This document shows, piece after piece, positions 31,136 to 41,363 of a stretch of 64,000 bases of DNA. The position numbers and the translations under genes are program-made. The notes under the pieces are model-generated. The model was not told the DNA's origin and did not search any database. It saw only the letters and a program-made list of their open reading frames with translations. The DNA comes from Lachnospiraceae bacterium. Lineage in GTDB: Bacteria; Bacillota_A; Clostridia; Lachnospirales; Lachnospiraceae. The stretch is from positions 28,008 through 92,007 of the forward strand of contig JAFOYH010000020.1 in assembly GCA_017391465.1 (NCBI GenBank), in the 5' to 3' direction. Each line of letters opens with the position of its first letter. Positions within the stretch are counted from its first letter, which is position 1.

Positions 31136-33940
31136 TTAATCCGAAACAGCTGTTCCTTCAACAACAGCAGCCTGTCTGACACCATCTGTTGCATCGTTTT
31201 CATGGAATACATAAGATAACATGTTTTTTGTAACACTACCTGAATTACCGGAACCATATCCAAAAGGTAAAACAACAGTAATCGTTATTTCCGGATCATC
31301 ATAAGGTGCAAAGGCAACAAACAAACCATGGTCCGGTCGAAGTTCATTTTCCTGTGCAGTACCAGATTTACCGGCAACATCGACATCCAGATCCGAATAC
31401 ATACGTAAAAATGAAGAATTGCCAATAACTTTGAACATACCTTCATGTATGGCATCCCATGTTGAGTTTTTAAAATGAATCTGATCAATAATCTTTGGTG
31501 TATAATCTTCTATCGTTGTTCCTGTTGCATCTGTCATCTTATCAAGAATTGAAAGATTATACAGCGTACCTTTACTTGCAACTGCTGTTACATATCTTGA
31601 AATCTGAGACGGTGTATAACTATTTCTGGCCTGTCCAATTGCAGAAAGAACAGGGTCCATGTCAGACATCATAGGATCCGATTCATCAAGTTCGATACCT
31701 GATGGACGATCCAGGCCAAATATAGACATGTATTTACGTAATCGTTGAATACCATATTCCGAGTTATAATCGCCATTTGAATTAAAGCTCAACTGATAGC
31801 CAACTTCATAAAAGAAATAGTTGCAGGATTCTTTCAAAGCATCAACAACATTGATAGAACCATGACTAAATTGCGTTGACCAGCAACTCGCCGATGGTTG
31901 AACCTTATCAAATACGATCATATCAATGATTTCTGTCGATGGCGAAATAACACCTTCCTCTAATCCTGCAGCAGCCGTGATCATCTTAAATGTGGATCCA
32001 GGTGCTGTTTTTTGCAACATTGCACGATTATATAACGGTAAGGATTGATTTTCTAAGAGAGAAGCAAAATAACTACTATTACCAATGAGATTTGCATCAT
32101 AACTTGGATATGAAACAAGCGCAAGAACTTCTCCCGTTTTTGGATTTGTAGCAACCAAGGAACCGGAACAAGGATCTAATGCCAACATATCCGGGGTGAT
32201 TTCAAGATTACGAATCTTACTTATTACAAAATCGTAAGCACTTTTTGCCCCTGTTTTCAGTTCGTTGTATACTTCATCTTTTTCAAAAAAATCCTGTTCA
32301 TATAAAAGTTGACAAATTTGCGTACCATTAATTACACCTTGTTCAAGCATGGATGTATATACTATTTTTGAAAATTCATTATTGTCTTCTAATTCAAGCA
32401 TAATGAAATTCATAACAGCATCGTAAATTGCTGCCTTATCAAGAAACAAGTCACTAATATCCATGGCTTCTACAGATATGGCATTTTTTCCTATGGCATA
32501 ATGTAAGTATTCATACAAGCTTGTCCATCCCGTTGTCCACAATTGTTCTGTTTCATCATCTGAAGATAATTTAGATGTATCTAATATGCCATTATTAATG
32601 AGTATATTCTCTACAAGTTCGATATATTCTCTTTCAATCTCTGTACATTGATTATAAGATTGTTTATTTGAACCATTTAATAAATTACGAATCGTATTAA
32701 TCCCTGTACTTTCTTTGGCTTCATAAAGTTTATAAATCTTTCTTTCAAGATCTGTCGCATCATCATCTGCCAAACGATAAAGATCTATAATTCCGTTTTT
32801 TATCAAGGCTGAATAAACATCATTTATAGGAATTTTATCAGCACCTTCTGTCATTATTTTCTGAATTAAAATTCCGGCAATTTCTTCTTCAAGAAGATTA
32901 TAGGCCTGAACCTGGTAATCATAATCAATGGTTAGATAAATATTATTTCCTGTTTTTGATTCGGTACGTTCAGCAACTTCCAGAACATTTCCCAAACTAT
33001 CAACATAAACCGTCTGACTTCCTTTTTCACCATGCAAATAATCATCCAATGAGGCTTCAAGACCTGTTTTGCCGACAATATCTCCGGATGAATACGTATC
33101 ATCTCCGGATTTTTTTCGTTCTTCTAATTCTGCCTCAGAAATTTCGCCACAATATCCGGTAATATTTGAAAAATATTTACTCTCTTCATATTCACGAACA
33201 TAATCCTGTTCAATGGATACACCTGGTAATTCAGAAGTATTTTCTTTAATCTTGGCTACAAGGGTATCGCTGACATCTGAAACAACGGTTACAGAAATAT
33301 ATTGAGAGTAACGTTTCATAAAAATTTCATAACGAATCGCCGCAATTTTTAATGCTTCTTCCAATGTATATGAATCATCGATACCAAACATAGACGTATC
33401 TTCATCGCCATGACACATATAATCAAACAATGTGTCGACATCTACATTCTTTTGTTCCTCAGATAATTCATCAATATTATCCTTACCATAGACATTACGA
33501 ATAAATCGAAGCAATGTGTTGCCTCCGGAACTATATACTAAGCTGCCGTCTTTATTGAGTTCAATCGGCATATTATATATGGCTTCATAACCCGAATTCT
33601 CGATTAATCGAAGTAAATGTGAAACCATTGCATTTTTCTCTGCATTTGTTTTAAGTAACGAACTATCTTCAATTGTTATTGAATTCGCAAGACGATTAAA
33701 TGCAATCGTTTTACCATTGCGATCATAAATGGTACCTCTGGAAGCAGGAAGCTCGGTCTCTTTTTGAATTCGATAGGTAAATGTATCATAATAATTTTGA
33801 CCCTGAACAACTTGAAGAACAAATACCCTATGCACAAGCAATCCGAAAAGAAAAACAAAAAAGGCACTGATTACAAAGACTCTGGATTTCGATAATTCTG
33901 AGATGTGTTTTAATATCTTTTTAATCAATATAATTTTCAC
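31136..33940 (-). CDS. mrdA: Penicillin-binding protein 2 (elongation transpeptidase) with large insertion
   Basis: PBP2 crosslinks peptidoglycan during lateral wall growth with RodA. It has a TM anchor (residues 20-43), a PBP dimer domain (about 60-340) and a transpeptidase domain from about 590, with Ser649-x2-Lys652 (PGSTFKM), SCN at 705-707 and KSG at 858-860. Residues 355-585 form an extra, mostly alpha-helical insert between the dimer domain and the transpeptidase, making 934 residues against about 630-720 in common homologues. GTG 33940 is the annotated start, but AAAGGAA touches it; TTG 33928 is an alternative. It overlaps mreD by 20 bases. Confidence 0.92.
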   Translation of the reverse strand: MKIILIKKILKHISELSKSRVFVISAFFVFLFGLLVHRVFVLQVVQGQNYYDTFTYRIQKETELPASRGTIYDRNGKTIAFNRLANSITIEDSSLLKTNAEKNAMVSHLLRLIENSGYEAIYNMPIELNKDGSLVYSSGGNTLLRFIRNVYGKDNIDELSEEQKNVDVDTLFDYMCHGDEDTSMFGIDDSYTLEEALKIAAIRYEIFMKRYSQYISVTVVSDVSDTLVAKIKENTSELPGVSIEQDYVREYEESKYFSNITGYCGEISEAELEERKKSGDDTYSSGDIVGKTGLEASLDDYLHGEKGSQTVYVDSLGNVLEVAERTESKTGNNIYLTIDYDYQVQAYNLLEEEIAGILIQKIMTEGADKIPINDVYSALIKNGIIDLYRLADDDATDLERKIYKLYEAKESTGINTIRNLLNGSNKQSYNQCTEIEREYIELVENILINNGILDTSKLSSDDETEQLWTTGWTSLYEYLHYAIGKNAISVEAMDISDLFLDKAAIYDAVMNFIMLELEDNNEFSKIVYTSMLEQGVINGTQICQLLYEQDFFEKDEVYNELKTGAKSAYDFVISKIRNLEITPDMLALDPCSGSLVATNPKTGEVLALVSYPSYDANLIGNSSYFASLLENQSLPLYNRAMLQKTAPGSTFKMITAAAGLEEGVISPSTEIIDMIVFDKVQPSASCWSTQFSHGSINVVDALKESCNYFFYEVGYQLSFNSNGDYNSEYGIQRLRKYMSIFGLDRPSGIELDESDPMMSDMDPVLSAIGQARNSYTPSQISRYVTAVASKGTLYNLSILDKMTDATGTTIEDYTPKIIDQIHFKNSTWDAIHEGMFKVIGNSSFLRMYSDLDVDVAGKSGTAQENELRPDHGLFVAFAPYDDPEITITVVLPFGYGSGNSGSVTKNMLSYVFHENDATDGVRQAAVVEGTAVSD

Positions 33941-34430
33941 TTCCTTTTTCTATTTTTCTATTGATAAAAGTAATAAGTCGATAAATAAATACTGCTAAAA
34001 TAAGTGTATAAATTGTTTCCGGTAAAATAATATGTCCAAGATAAAAAAGGAAATTCGTTCTGCCTCTTGGGAAAAAACTAAACAGGAATATGATAATGCC
34101 ATAAAGTAAATCCGCAAGACCAATCATGACGATCGGTAATGTCATATCTTCTTCATAAAAAATCTGTTGTACATAACCAGCCACATAACCCATGATTGCT
34201 AATAATAAAGCATAGACTCCGAAATACATGGCATAAAGTGCATCCATTAATATTCCAAAAACAAATCCGATAAGACATCCTTCTTTTTTTCCTCGGATCA
34301 TGCCTATTGAAACTGTACATATAACAAATAAATTAGGTACAATACCTCCCAAAGCCAATTCTGTAAAAATTCCTGTCTGTAAAAAATAACCAACAATAAC
34401 CATGGCTATATAAAAAAGAATTCGTCGCAT
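33921..34430 (-). CDS. mreD: Rod shape-determining protein MreD
   Basis: MreD is a small membrane component of the elongasome. The 169-residue product has five to six spans (ILFYIAMVIVGYFLQTGIF, VPNLFVICTVSIGMIRGKKEG, LIGFVFGILMDALYAMYFGVYALLLAIMG-type segments) and the central G..G..D motif seen in MreD. GGAGGAAT precedes the ATG. It follows mreC by 2 bases. Confidence 0.93.
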   Translation of the reverse strand: MRRILFYIAMVIVGYFLQTGIFTELALGGIVPNLFVICTVSIGMIRGKKEGCLIGFVFGILMDALYAMYFGVYALLLAIMGYVAGYVQQIFYEEDMTLPIVMIGLADLLYGIIIFLFSFFPRGRTNFLFYLGHIILPETIYTLILAVFIYRLITFINRKIEKGSENYID

Positions 34431-34432
34431 TT

Positions 34433-35299
34433 CTATTCCTCCGAATCCGAAGAGATCAAATCAGCTTTTAATTGAGTAATAACCATAACGTTTGTAATCT
34501 TGTCAAAACTTACTCTCGGTGTAATATGTGCACTCTGTGAGAGTTTATCACTGTCCATTGTCACATCCGTAATATATCCGATAACTAATCCAGGTAAGTA
34601 TTTATCACTAATATAAGAAGTTACCACTTCATCACCAGCAGTAACAACAGCATCTTTTGAAAACATTTCGACACCTAACAATCCCTCATCATATAAAGTT
34701 AAATCGCCATTAACAATACATAATTCTGTTGATTTTGTCAGCATACCACTGACACTGCTCGTGTCATCAATGATCGCACGCACAGTTGCATTATTCGAGG
34801 ACACCTCTGAAACAATCCCAACAAGACCATTATCATAAATAACGTTCATATCTTTTTTGATTCCATCATTACTTCCTTTATCAATAATAAAGCTGTTGTA
34901 CCAATTTCCTGCATCCTTGCTTATAATACGTGCTCCAACCATTTCATAATCCGGATAGATTTCTTTCATTTGAAGCAATTCTCTAAGTGCATCCAGCTCT
35001 GAAAGATTGTTTTCCATAGAAGATATCTTTGATTTCAGCTGATTATTTTCTATTTCAAGATCTTCAATTTCTGTAAGCAATTCTTCAACGGAACGATTGT
35101 ATTCTCTCTTTTCATTTACCCACAAGCCGACACTGTTTAATCCTTTTTCCATCGGAACAATTAAGGCGCGAATGCCTTTTTGAACACCAATGGACTCTCC
35201 TTGATTGCTCACACTCATTGCTATACAAATCAGACAGATACCAATAATGATCCAAAGAACATACCTTGGTTTCAACTGATCTTTTTTATTTTTATTCAT
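34433..35299 (-). CDS. mreC: Rod shape-determining protein MreC
   Basis: MreC is a bitopic protein linking MreB to the extracellular synthases. The 288-residue product has an N-terminal TM helix (YVLWIIIGICLICIAMSVS), a coiled coil (about 70-105, LLTEIEDLEIENNQLKSKIS) and a beta-barrel C-terminal domain (ISKDAGNWYNSFIIDKGSNDG, GLVGIVSEVSSNNATVRAIID). GGGTGACC precedes the ATG. Confidence 0.95.
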   Translation of the reverse strand: MNKNKKDQLKPRYVLWIIIGICLICIAMSVSNQGESIGVQKGIRALIVPMEKGLNSVGLWVNEKREYNRSVEELLTEIEDLEIENNQLKSKISSMENNLSELDALRELLQMKEIYPDYEMVGARIISKDAGNWYNSFIIDKGSNDGIKKDMNVIYDNGLVGIVSEVSSNNATVRAIIDDTSSVSGMLTKSTELCIVNGDLTLYDEGLLGVEMFSKDAVVTAGDEVVTSYISDKYLPGLVIGYITDVTMDSDKLSQSAHITPRVSFDKITNVMVITQLKADLISSDSEE

Positions 35300-35312
35300 C
35301 GGTCACCCTTCT

Positions 35313-36335
35313 TTAACTAAATATTGCTTCCTTACCAGAAAAAACCAAACGTTTGAATTTATCATCTTTCATAATTGTTCCAAGACCTTTAACAACACTC
35401 TGATCTGGTGTTTCAGCCATTAGAACCGGAATTTTCAATGCTTCTTCCATATATAATTTGATATGATCCAGTCGGCTTCCTTCACCAGTAATCAACGTAC
35501 CTTCATTTAAGATGGCATCATAAATTTCTGGTGGTGTATGTGTACGCATATCTCTTGCATTCTTAACAACTTCTTGTAAAATATCGGAAACAGGTTGATA
35601 CACGACATCAGAGGTCACATTCGCCTCTGCAGGTAACCCTGATACTAAATCTCTTCCCAATACTTTCATAAAAGATTGTTTATCTCCTAAAGCAGAACCT
35701 AATTCGATTTTCAAAGTTTCTGCTGTTTTCATACCAATCAGCAAGTGATATTTTTCTTTAACTGCATTTCGAATTGCTTCATTAATCGTATTGCCGCCAA
35801 TTTTTAAAAGTCGGCTTGACACAATACCTCCAAGAGCCAAAACTGCTATTTCCACACTATCTGCACCAAAATCAATAATCATTAATCCAGGTGTACGCGT
35901 AACATCAATATTTTCACCAATAGCAGCCGCAATTGGTTTTTCAACAATATACATCTCCTTAGATTTAAATTCAGACCCCATGGCCAAATCAAAAAAAGCT
36001 CTTTTTTCAACTTCTGTAACAGAAGATGGCACCGAAAAATAAAATTCGTTGCTTCGAATAATTCCATTACTGCATTTAATCTTTCTCAAAAATAAATCTA
36101 AAAGAATGATCATATCACTTAATTCAGCAATTACACCATTCTTTACAGGAGAAATAACACGTATGTTTTCCGGACAACGTTCATACATTTCATAAGCCAA
36201 ATCGCCAAAAGCAACCATCTCAATCTTTTTACGAATGGCAATCATATTCTTCTCTTTTAAAACAAGCCCTTGTCCATCTTTATATATTTTAATATGACCA
36301 GTTCCTAAATCCAGACCATATTTCTGTACAGCCAT
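35313..36335 (-). CDS. mreB: Actin-like MreB/Mbl cell-shape protein
   Basis: MreB forms membrane-bound filaments that guide wall synthesis. The 340-residue actin-fold product has GLDLGTGHIKIYKDGQG (phosphate 1), a MIIDFGADSVEIAVLALGGIV second phosphate loop and a third loop GEGSRLDHIKLYMEEAL. The N-terminus retains the motif but the phosphate loop reads more like Mbl/MreB variants. GGAGAATCC precedes the ATG. It begins the mreBCD unit after radC. Confidence 0.93.
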   Translation of the reverse strand: MAVQKYGLDLGTGHIKIYKDGQGLVLKEKNMIAIRKKIEMVAFGDLAYEMYERCPENIRVISPVKNGVIAELSDMIILLDLFLRKIKCSNGIIRSNEFYFSVPSSVTEVEKRAFFDLAMGSEFKSKEMYIVEKPIAAAIGENIDVTRTPGLMIIDFGADSVEIAVLALGGIVSSRLLKIGGNTINEAIRNAVKEKYHLLIGMKTAETLKIELGSALGDKQSFMKVLGRDLVSGLPAEANVTSDVVYQPVSDILQEVVKNARDMRTHTPPEIYDAILNEGTLITGEGSRLDHIKLYMEEALKIPVLMAETPDQSVVKGLGTIMKDDKFKRLVFSGKEAIFS

Positions 36336-36359
36336 AGGATTCTCCTTTCATATCAGACT

Positions 36360-37061
36360 TTATTCGATAAAGCCTTCCTCTTTTAAACTTTTATAGTTTC
36401 CATGACCAACAATGATATGATCGATTAAATGAATACCCAAAAGTTCACCTGAATCGTAAATTCGTTGTGTAATCATAAGATCTGCCGCGCTTGGTGTTAC
36501 ATCACCACTTGGATGATTATGTATAAGTACAATGGAGACCGCTCCTGCCCTGAGAGCTTCACTGTAAATATCTCTTGGTTCAGCAATTGATGCATTAGCT
36601 GTACCTTTAGAAATTAAACGTTCTCCAATAAACTGATTTTTTGTATCTAATAACAACATCATCAAATGCTCTTGTCGATAGGATTGAAACTCGTTCATGT
36701 AATATAATGCAATACTTTCCGGTGAATGAAATGCAATACGTTTTCGAGCTTTAATCTTGGACAGTCGCACAGATAATTCACATATAGCAAGAATTTGAAT
36801 CGCTTTTACATTCCCTACACCATGTATGGACATTAAATCCTTTTTGGACATATGATAAAGCTTTTCTAATCCATGTCCTAAAAAATCCTGTTCAAGAATA
36901 ACTTCGGCAAGAGAAACTGCACTCATATTCTGTGACCCTGTACGTAGAATAAGTGCCAGAAGTTCCGCATCCGATAGCTTCTCTGCACCTAATCGTTCAA
37001 ACTTTTCTCTTGGGCGTTCCTGTTCAGGCAAATCAATCATCATTGGTTTTTTGTTATTCAT
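36360..37061 (-). CDS. radC: RadC family protein (JAB domain)
   Basis: RadC has an N-terminal helix-hairpin-helix (SKKDLMSIHGVGNVKAIQIL) and a C-terminal JAB/MPN metalloprotease-like domain with HNHPSGDVTPSAADLMIT, the H-x-H-x7-S-x2-D zinc motif. The name repair protein is historical; biochemical function is uncertain. At 233 residues it is normal in size. ATG 37061 has AAGGTG upstream. It is first in the radC-mreBCD-mrdA-minDE-rodA-mgsA transcript. Confidence 0.95.
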   Translation of the reverse strand: MNNKKPMMIDLPEQERPREKFERLGAEKLSDAELLALILRTGSQNMSAVSLAEVILEQDFLGHGLEKLYHMSKKDLMSIHGVGNVKAIQILAICELSVRLSKIKARKRIAFHSPESIALYYMNEFQSYRQEHLMMLLLDTKNQFIGERLISKGTANASIAEPRDIYSEALRAGAVSIVLIHNHPSGDVTPSAADLMITQRIYDSGELLGIHLIDHIIVGHGNYKSLKEEGFIE

Positions 37062-37103
37062 AGCATCACCTTTCTTATAAATCAAGGCGTATGCTTTACA
37101 TAA

Positions 37104-37147
37104 ATAAAAACAGGTACACAGATTTATACTATCATAAATCGTGTACC
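37104..37147 (-). terminator. Terminator of the mutS operon
   Basis: Minus strand GGTACAC-GATTTAT (37134-37147) pairs with ATAAATC-(T)-GTGTACC (37113-37127) with one bulge, followed by TGTTTTTATTTATG. It sits 16 bases after the last gene. Confidence 0.88.
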
Positions 37148-37162
37148 TTGTATACCTTAAAA

Positions 37163-38455
37163 TCAGTGAATAATTTGTGATTTATTGACGATGCCAGATT
37201 CTACAAGCTTTTCCAAAGACATCATAATACCAAATTTTGCATGATACCATGTCAATCCGCCTTGGAAATAAACAGCATAAGGTGCTTTAATTGGAGCATC
37301 AGCACTTAATTCAATGGAAGATCCCTGAACAAAAGCACCGGCCGCCATAATTACATCACTGTCATAGCCCGGCATTGGCCATGGCTCAGGTTCAACGAAG
37401 CTATCCACCGGAGCTGCAGCCTGAATACCCTTACAGAATCCAATAACACCTTCAGCGCTTCCGAAAACAACAGCTTGAATAATATCATGACGAGATTCAT
37501 TTCCGTTTGGAACAACTTCGAAACCTAATTTCTCATAAATATTCGCAGCAAAAATTGCACCTTTCAACGCACCGGCAACCACCTGAGGAGCGAGAAACAG
37601 ACCCTGATAGAAGGACTGATTTACGCCAAGACTGGCCCCCAATTCTTTTCCAAGGCCCGGAGCGGTTAAACGAAAAGCTGCACGCTCGACGCACTCTTTT
37701 TTACCTACAATATATCCGCCAATCGGAGCTAATCCGCCACCAAGATTTTTAATCAGAGAACCCACACACATATCTGCTCCAACATCTGTCGGTTCAATAG
37801 TTTCTACAAATTCACCGTAACAGTTATCAACCATACAGATCACATCTGGTTTAATGGACTTAACAAAACGAATCAACTCACCAATACGTTCTACGGATAA
37901 CGTTGGTCGTGTCTGATATCCTTTAGAGCGCTGGATTGTCACAAGTTTCGTACGCTCATTGATTGCTTTACGAATTCCTTCATAATCAAAAGCACCATCC
38001 GGAAGCAAATCCACCTGACGATAAGTTACACCATATTCTGCAAGAGAACCGACCTGAGGACGGATTCCGATAACACCTTCCAATGTATCGTACGGTTTTC
38101 CAACAGGAGAAAGCAATTCATCTCCCGGTCTTAAATTGCCGGATAATGCCACCGTCAATGCATGTGTTCCACATGTAATATGTGGACGTACCAATGCATC
38201 TTCTGTATGGAAAATATGTGCGTAAACGCGTTCTAATGTATCACGTCCAAGATCATCATACCCATATCCGGAGGATGGCTGGAAGCAAGCTTCACTGACA
38301 TTACATGCCTGCATTGCCATAACAACTTTCATCTGATTGTATTCTGCAACTTTATCAATTGTCTTAAATCGTTCTTCAAGATTTTTCTCAATGACATCAC
38401 AAAAATCATATACTTCCGGCATAATTCCGGATTTTCTATACATTTCCCTCATCAT
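37163..38455 (-). CDS. Methionine gamma-lyase family / aluminium-resistance-type PLP protein
   Basis: This 430-residue PLP-dependent protein belongs to the group once called aluminium resistance protein (YnbB). Landmarks are SSGYGYDDLGRDTLERVYAHI, CGTHALTVALSGNLRPGDELL, CMVDNCYGEFVET and SLIKNLGGGLAPIGGYIVG with the PLP lysine. Family members show cystathionine or methionine lyase-like folds but substrates are unclear. GGAG precedes ATG 38455 at 7 bases. It overlaps miaA by 20 bases and is the last gene of mutS-mutL-miaA. Confidence 0.9.
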   Translation of the reverse strand: MMREMYRKSGIMPEVYDFCDVIEKNLEERFKTIDKVAEYNQMKVVMAMQACNVSEACFQPSSGYGYDDLGRDTLERVYAHIFHTEDALVRPHITCGTHALTVALSGNLRPGDELLSPVGKPYDTLEGVIGIRPQVGSLAEYGVTYRQVDLLPDGAFDYEGIRKAINERTKLVTIQRSKGYQTRPTLSVERIGELIRFVKSIKPDVICMVDNCYGEFVETIEPTDVGADMCVGSLIKNLGGGLAPIGGYIVGKKECVERAAFRLTAPGLGKELGASLGVNQSFYQGLFLAPQVVAGALKGAIFAANIYEKLGFEVVPNGNESRHDIIQAVVFGSAEGVIGFCKGIQAAAPVDSFVEPEPWPMPGYDSDVIMAAGAFVQGSSIELSADAPIKAPYAVYFQGGLTWYHAKFGIMMSLEKLVESGIVNKSQIIH

Positions 38456-39392
38456 ATAAACTCCATTCTGTCCTTATTGTGTCAAGGATTTTGTCTAAAA
38501 TCTCTGTCTCTGATGTCACTGTGCTTTTATCTAACCACCGTACATCTCTTTCTCTGCGAAACCAGGTTAATTGCCGTTTTGCAAAATGTCTTGTGTCTCT
38601 TTTTAATATATATATGGAATCTTCCAATGTACATTCACCCATTAAATACGAAACAAATTCTTTATATCCCAGTCCCTGCATAGACACCAATTCACGATTA
38701 TATCCCATTTTAAGAAGATTGTCTACCTCATCAACAAGGCCTTCACTAATCATCTGGTCAATACGCTTTTCAATGCGATCATAAAGAACTTTACGGTCAT
38801 TCGTAAGAACAAAATAAAGAAACTGATATGGCGATTTTTTTTGACGTTCGCGTTCGTTATGAACCGAAATTTTCTCTCCATGCGTATGATAATATTCCAA
38901 TGCGCGAACAACACGTTTTACATTATGATGATGAATCTGATTCGCAGACTCAGGATCCACCTCGGACAAACATGTATGAAGATATTCACTTCCTTTTTCT
39001 TTTGCAAGAAATTCAAGTTCATTACGAAACTTCGGATCGGAATCTTCTTCTGAAAAATCAATATCATAAAGTAATGCCTGAATATAAAATCCTGTTCCAC
39101 CAACAATAACAGGAATATGTCCTCGTTCATAAATTTCTTCGACTGCCTGTTTAGCCATCTCTTTAAAAACAGCAACATTAAATGCAACATCCGGTTCTAA
39201 CACATCAATAAGGTGATGTTTAACTCCCTGCATTTCTTCCGGACGTATTTTTGCTGTACCAATATCCATATATTTATATACTTGCATGGAATCTGCAGAT
39301 ATGATTTCACCGCCGATGGCTTTTGCCAGGGCAATCGATAATTCTGTTTTTCCAACAGCTGTTGGACCCGTTAATATAATCAAAGGTTTCAT
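38436..39392 (-). CDS. miaA: tRNA dimethylallyltransferase MiaA
   Basis: MiaA adds a dimethylallyl group to adenosine 37 of tRNAs reading UNN codons. The 318-residue product has the P-loop LTGPTAVGKTELSI, the DSMQVYKYMDIGTAK motif, GGTGFYIQALLY and TRHFAKRQLTWFRRE. AAAGGTAT precedes the ATG. Its partner MiaB is encoded about 8 kb away, so both genes of the ms2i6A pathway are in the window. Confidence 0.97.
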   Translation of the reverse strand: MKPLIILTGPTAVGKTELSIALAKAIGGEIISADSMQVYKYMDIGTAKIRPEEMQGVKHHLIDVLEPDVAFNVAVFKEMAKQAVEEIYERGHIPVIVGGTGFYIQALLYDIDFSEEDSDPKFRNELEFLAKEKGSEYLHTCLSEVDPESANQIHHHNVKRVVRALEYYHTHGEKISVHNERERQKKSPYQFLYFVLTNDRKVLYDRIEKRIDQMISEGLVDEVDNLLKMGYNRELVSMQGLGYKEFVSYLMGECTLEDSIYILKRDTRHFAKRQLTWFRRERDVRWLDKSTVTSETEILDKILDTIRTEWSLYDEGNV

Positions 39393-39424
39393 AAAATATA
39401 CCTTTCTTAATACACATCAAATAA

Positions 39425-41359
39425 TTAAACAATGCGTTTAAATTTCTTTTCAAGTTCTGTCTTTGTCATGGAAATGATCGTCGGTCTTCCATGAGGACAT
39501 GTATATGGGTTTTCTGCCTGTAAAAGTTCTTCAATTAAGGCATCTGCCTCTTTTGAAGAAATTCTCATGTTTCCTTTTACAGCGGCTTTACAAGCCATCG
39601 TTGCAATACGATCAGCAACTGCATCCGCCCGAAGTCTTGAGGATTCTCCGCTCAATTCATCTAAAAGTTCAATGACCATTTCTTTACCGGTTAATCCATA
39701 CAAATCCGAAGGTACACCTCGAAGTGCATATTCCTTACCGCCAAAAGATTCAAACTCAAATCCCATAGTTTTAAAATCGTCCATATGTTTCTGCAAAAGA
39801 TCAATTTCAGTCATTGATAATGTTAAAATCAAAGGCGGATGCACGAATTGAACCATTGGTTTATTTTCTTTAAAACGTCGCATAAGTTTTTCATATAACA
39901 CTTTTTCATGTGCTGCATGCTGATCAATAATAAATAATTTACCATCAAACTCAACGATCCAATAAGTTTCAAAAATCTGCCCAATCAACTGATGTTTTAT
40001 ACGGGACTCTTTTTTCAGTAATCCGGTTTCAAACAATTCATATTGAAGATTTTCCTGCACTTTTGCAACTGTTTTCTCAGGAACTGATGCATAAGTAACT
40101 TTATTTTCAGATACAGAGACGTTGTTTTTCTCTTCGACTGATTTTGTGTTGGATTTTATGAATTCTGGAAGCTGTGTTTTTTCAAAATATTCCAATCTGC
40201 GTTTTTGTTCAAATGGTTCTGGTAAACGCTCAGATTTTATCTCTTTTTTTATCGCTTTCTGACCGTTCTTTTCAGGCTCAGGTTTTTTTTGAATTGTTGG
40301 CGCAACCTGTGCTTTATTTAAATTCTTTTCGATACGCACTGGATCATTCACTTCAACTTCAGGAATAAATTCACGACGATACAACGTACTCTTTAAATGC
40401 TCAAATATAAACTGATACAGTTCCTGAGCATGATGAATTCGCACTTCCATCTTTGTCGGGTGAACATTGACATCCAACTCTCCTGCATCCAATTCAAAAT
40501 GAAGTACAGCAAACGGAAATTTATGAACCATTGTAAATGTTTTATAAGCATCCTCAATAGCCTGAGTAATCACAGGACTTTTAACGTATCTTCCATTTAC
40601 AAAATAATTTTCATAGGTTCGATTTCCTCTGCAAATCATTGGTTTGCCAATGAAACCGGTCATATGAATCCCTTTTGCTTTGGCATCGACCGGTAAAATA
40701 TTGACAGAAACATCTCTTCCGTAAATATGATAAATTATATCTTTTAATTTCCCATTTCCTGAAGTATTCAAGCGATTCTGACGATTGTTGATAAATTTAA
40801 AAGATATCTCCGGATGAGACATGGCCATACGCTGCATTAAATCCTGAATATAACCAGCCTCAGTCATGTTGGATTTTAAAAATTTACGTCTCGCAGGTGT
40901 ATTGTAAAATAACTGACGAATAATAAATGTTGTTCCATCCGGACATCCAATATCCTCCATGGCTTTTTCGATACCGCCTTCAATGCGATAACGACACCCC
41001 GTCATGGCATGTGATGTTTTTGTCAAAAGTTCAACCTGTGCGACTGCAGAAATACTTGAAAGAGCTTCTCCTCGAAAGCCAAGGGAACCAATACTTAGTA
41101 AATCATCTGCTGTTCGGATTTTACTTGTTGAATGACGCAAAAAGGCCATCGGTATATCTTCTTTTTCAATACCACTTCCATTATCTGTTATACGAATCAG
41201 CGTTGTGCCGCCATCCTGTATCTCCACTGTAATGGCCGAAGCCCCGGCATCAATGGCATTTTCGACAAGTTCTTTCACTACAGATGCAGGACGTTCAACA
41301 ACTTCGCCGGCTGCTATTTTATTTATTGTTTCTCCATCTAAAATCTGAATCTTTTTCAT
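39425..41359 (-). CDS. mutL: DNA mismatch repair protein MutL
   Basis: MutL couples mismatch recognition by MutS to strand incision. The 644-residue product has the GHKL ATPase N-terminus (GEVVERPASVVKELVENAIDAGA, DNGSGI, FRGEALSSI) and a C-terminal dimer/endonuclease domain with DQHAAHEKVLYE, the DQHA-x2-E nuclease motif. The middle (about 340-440) is a low-complexity Lys/Glu linker. ATG 41359 is 4 bases after mutS stop; an earlier ATG at 41377 overlaps mutS. Confidence 0.97.
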   Translation of the reverse strand: MKKIQILDGETINKIAAGEVVERPASVVKELVENAIDAGASAITVEIQDGGTTLIRITDNGSGIEKEDIPMAFLRHSTSKIRTADDLLSIGSLGFRGEALSSISAVAQVELLTKTSHAMTGCRYRIEGGIEKAMEDIGCPDGTTFIIRQLFYNTPARRKFLKSNMTEAGYIQDLMQRMAMSHPEISFKFINNRQNRLNTSGNGKLKDIIYHIYGRDVSVNILPVDAKAKGIHMTGFIGKPMICRGNRTYENYFVNGRYVKSPVITQAIEDAYKTFTMVHKFPFAVLHFELDAGELDVNVHPTKMEVRIHHAQELYQFIFEHLKSTLYRREFIPEVEVNDPVRIEKNLNKAQVAPTIQKKPEPEKNGQKAIKKEIKSERLPEPFEQKRRLEYFEKTQLPEFIKSNTKSVEEKNNVSVSENKVTYASVPEKTVAKVQENLQYELFETGLLKKESRIKHQLIGQIFETYWIVEFDGKLFIIDQHAAHEKVLYEKLMRRFKENKPMVQFVHPPLILTLSMTEIDLLQKHMDDFKTMGFEFESFGGKEYALRGVPSDLYGLTGKEMVIELLDELSGESSRLRADAVADRIATMACKAAVKGNMRISSKEADALIEELLQAENPYTCPHGRPTIISMTKTELEKKFKRIV

Positions 41360-41363
41360 CGAA

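Noticed and set aside
38479..39109. Plus-strand open frames opposite miaA
   Set aside because: They mirror miaA, have no conserved motif, and lack ribosome binding sites.
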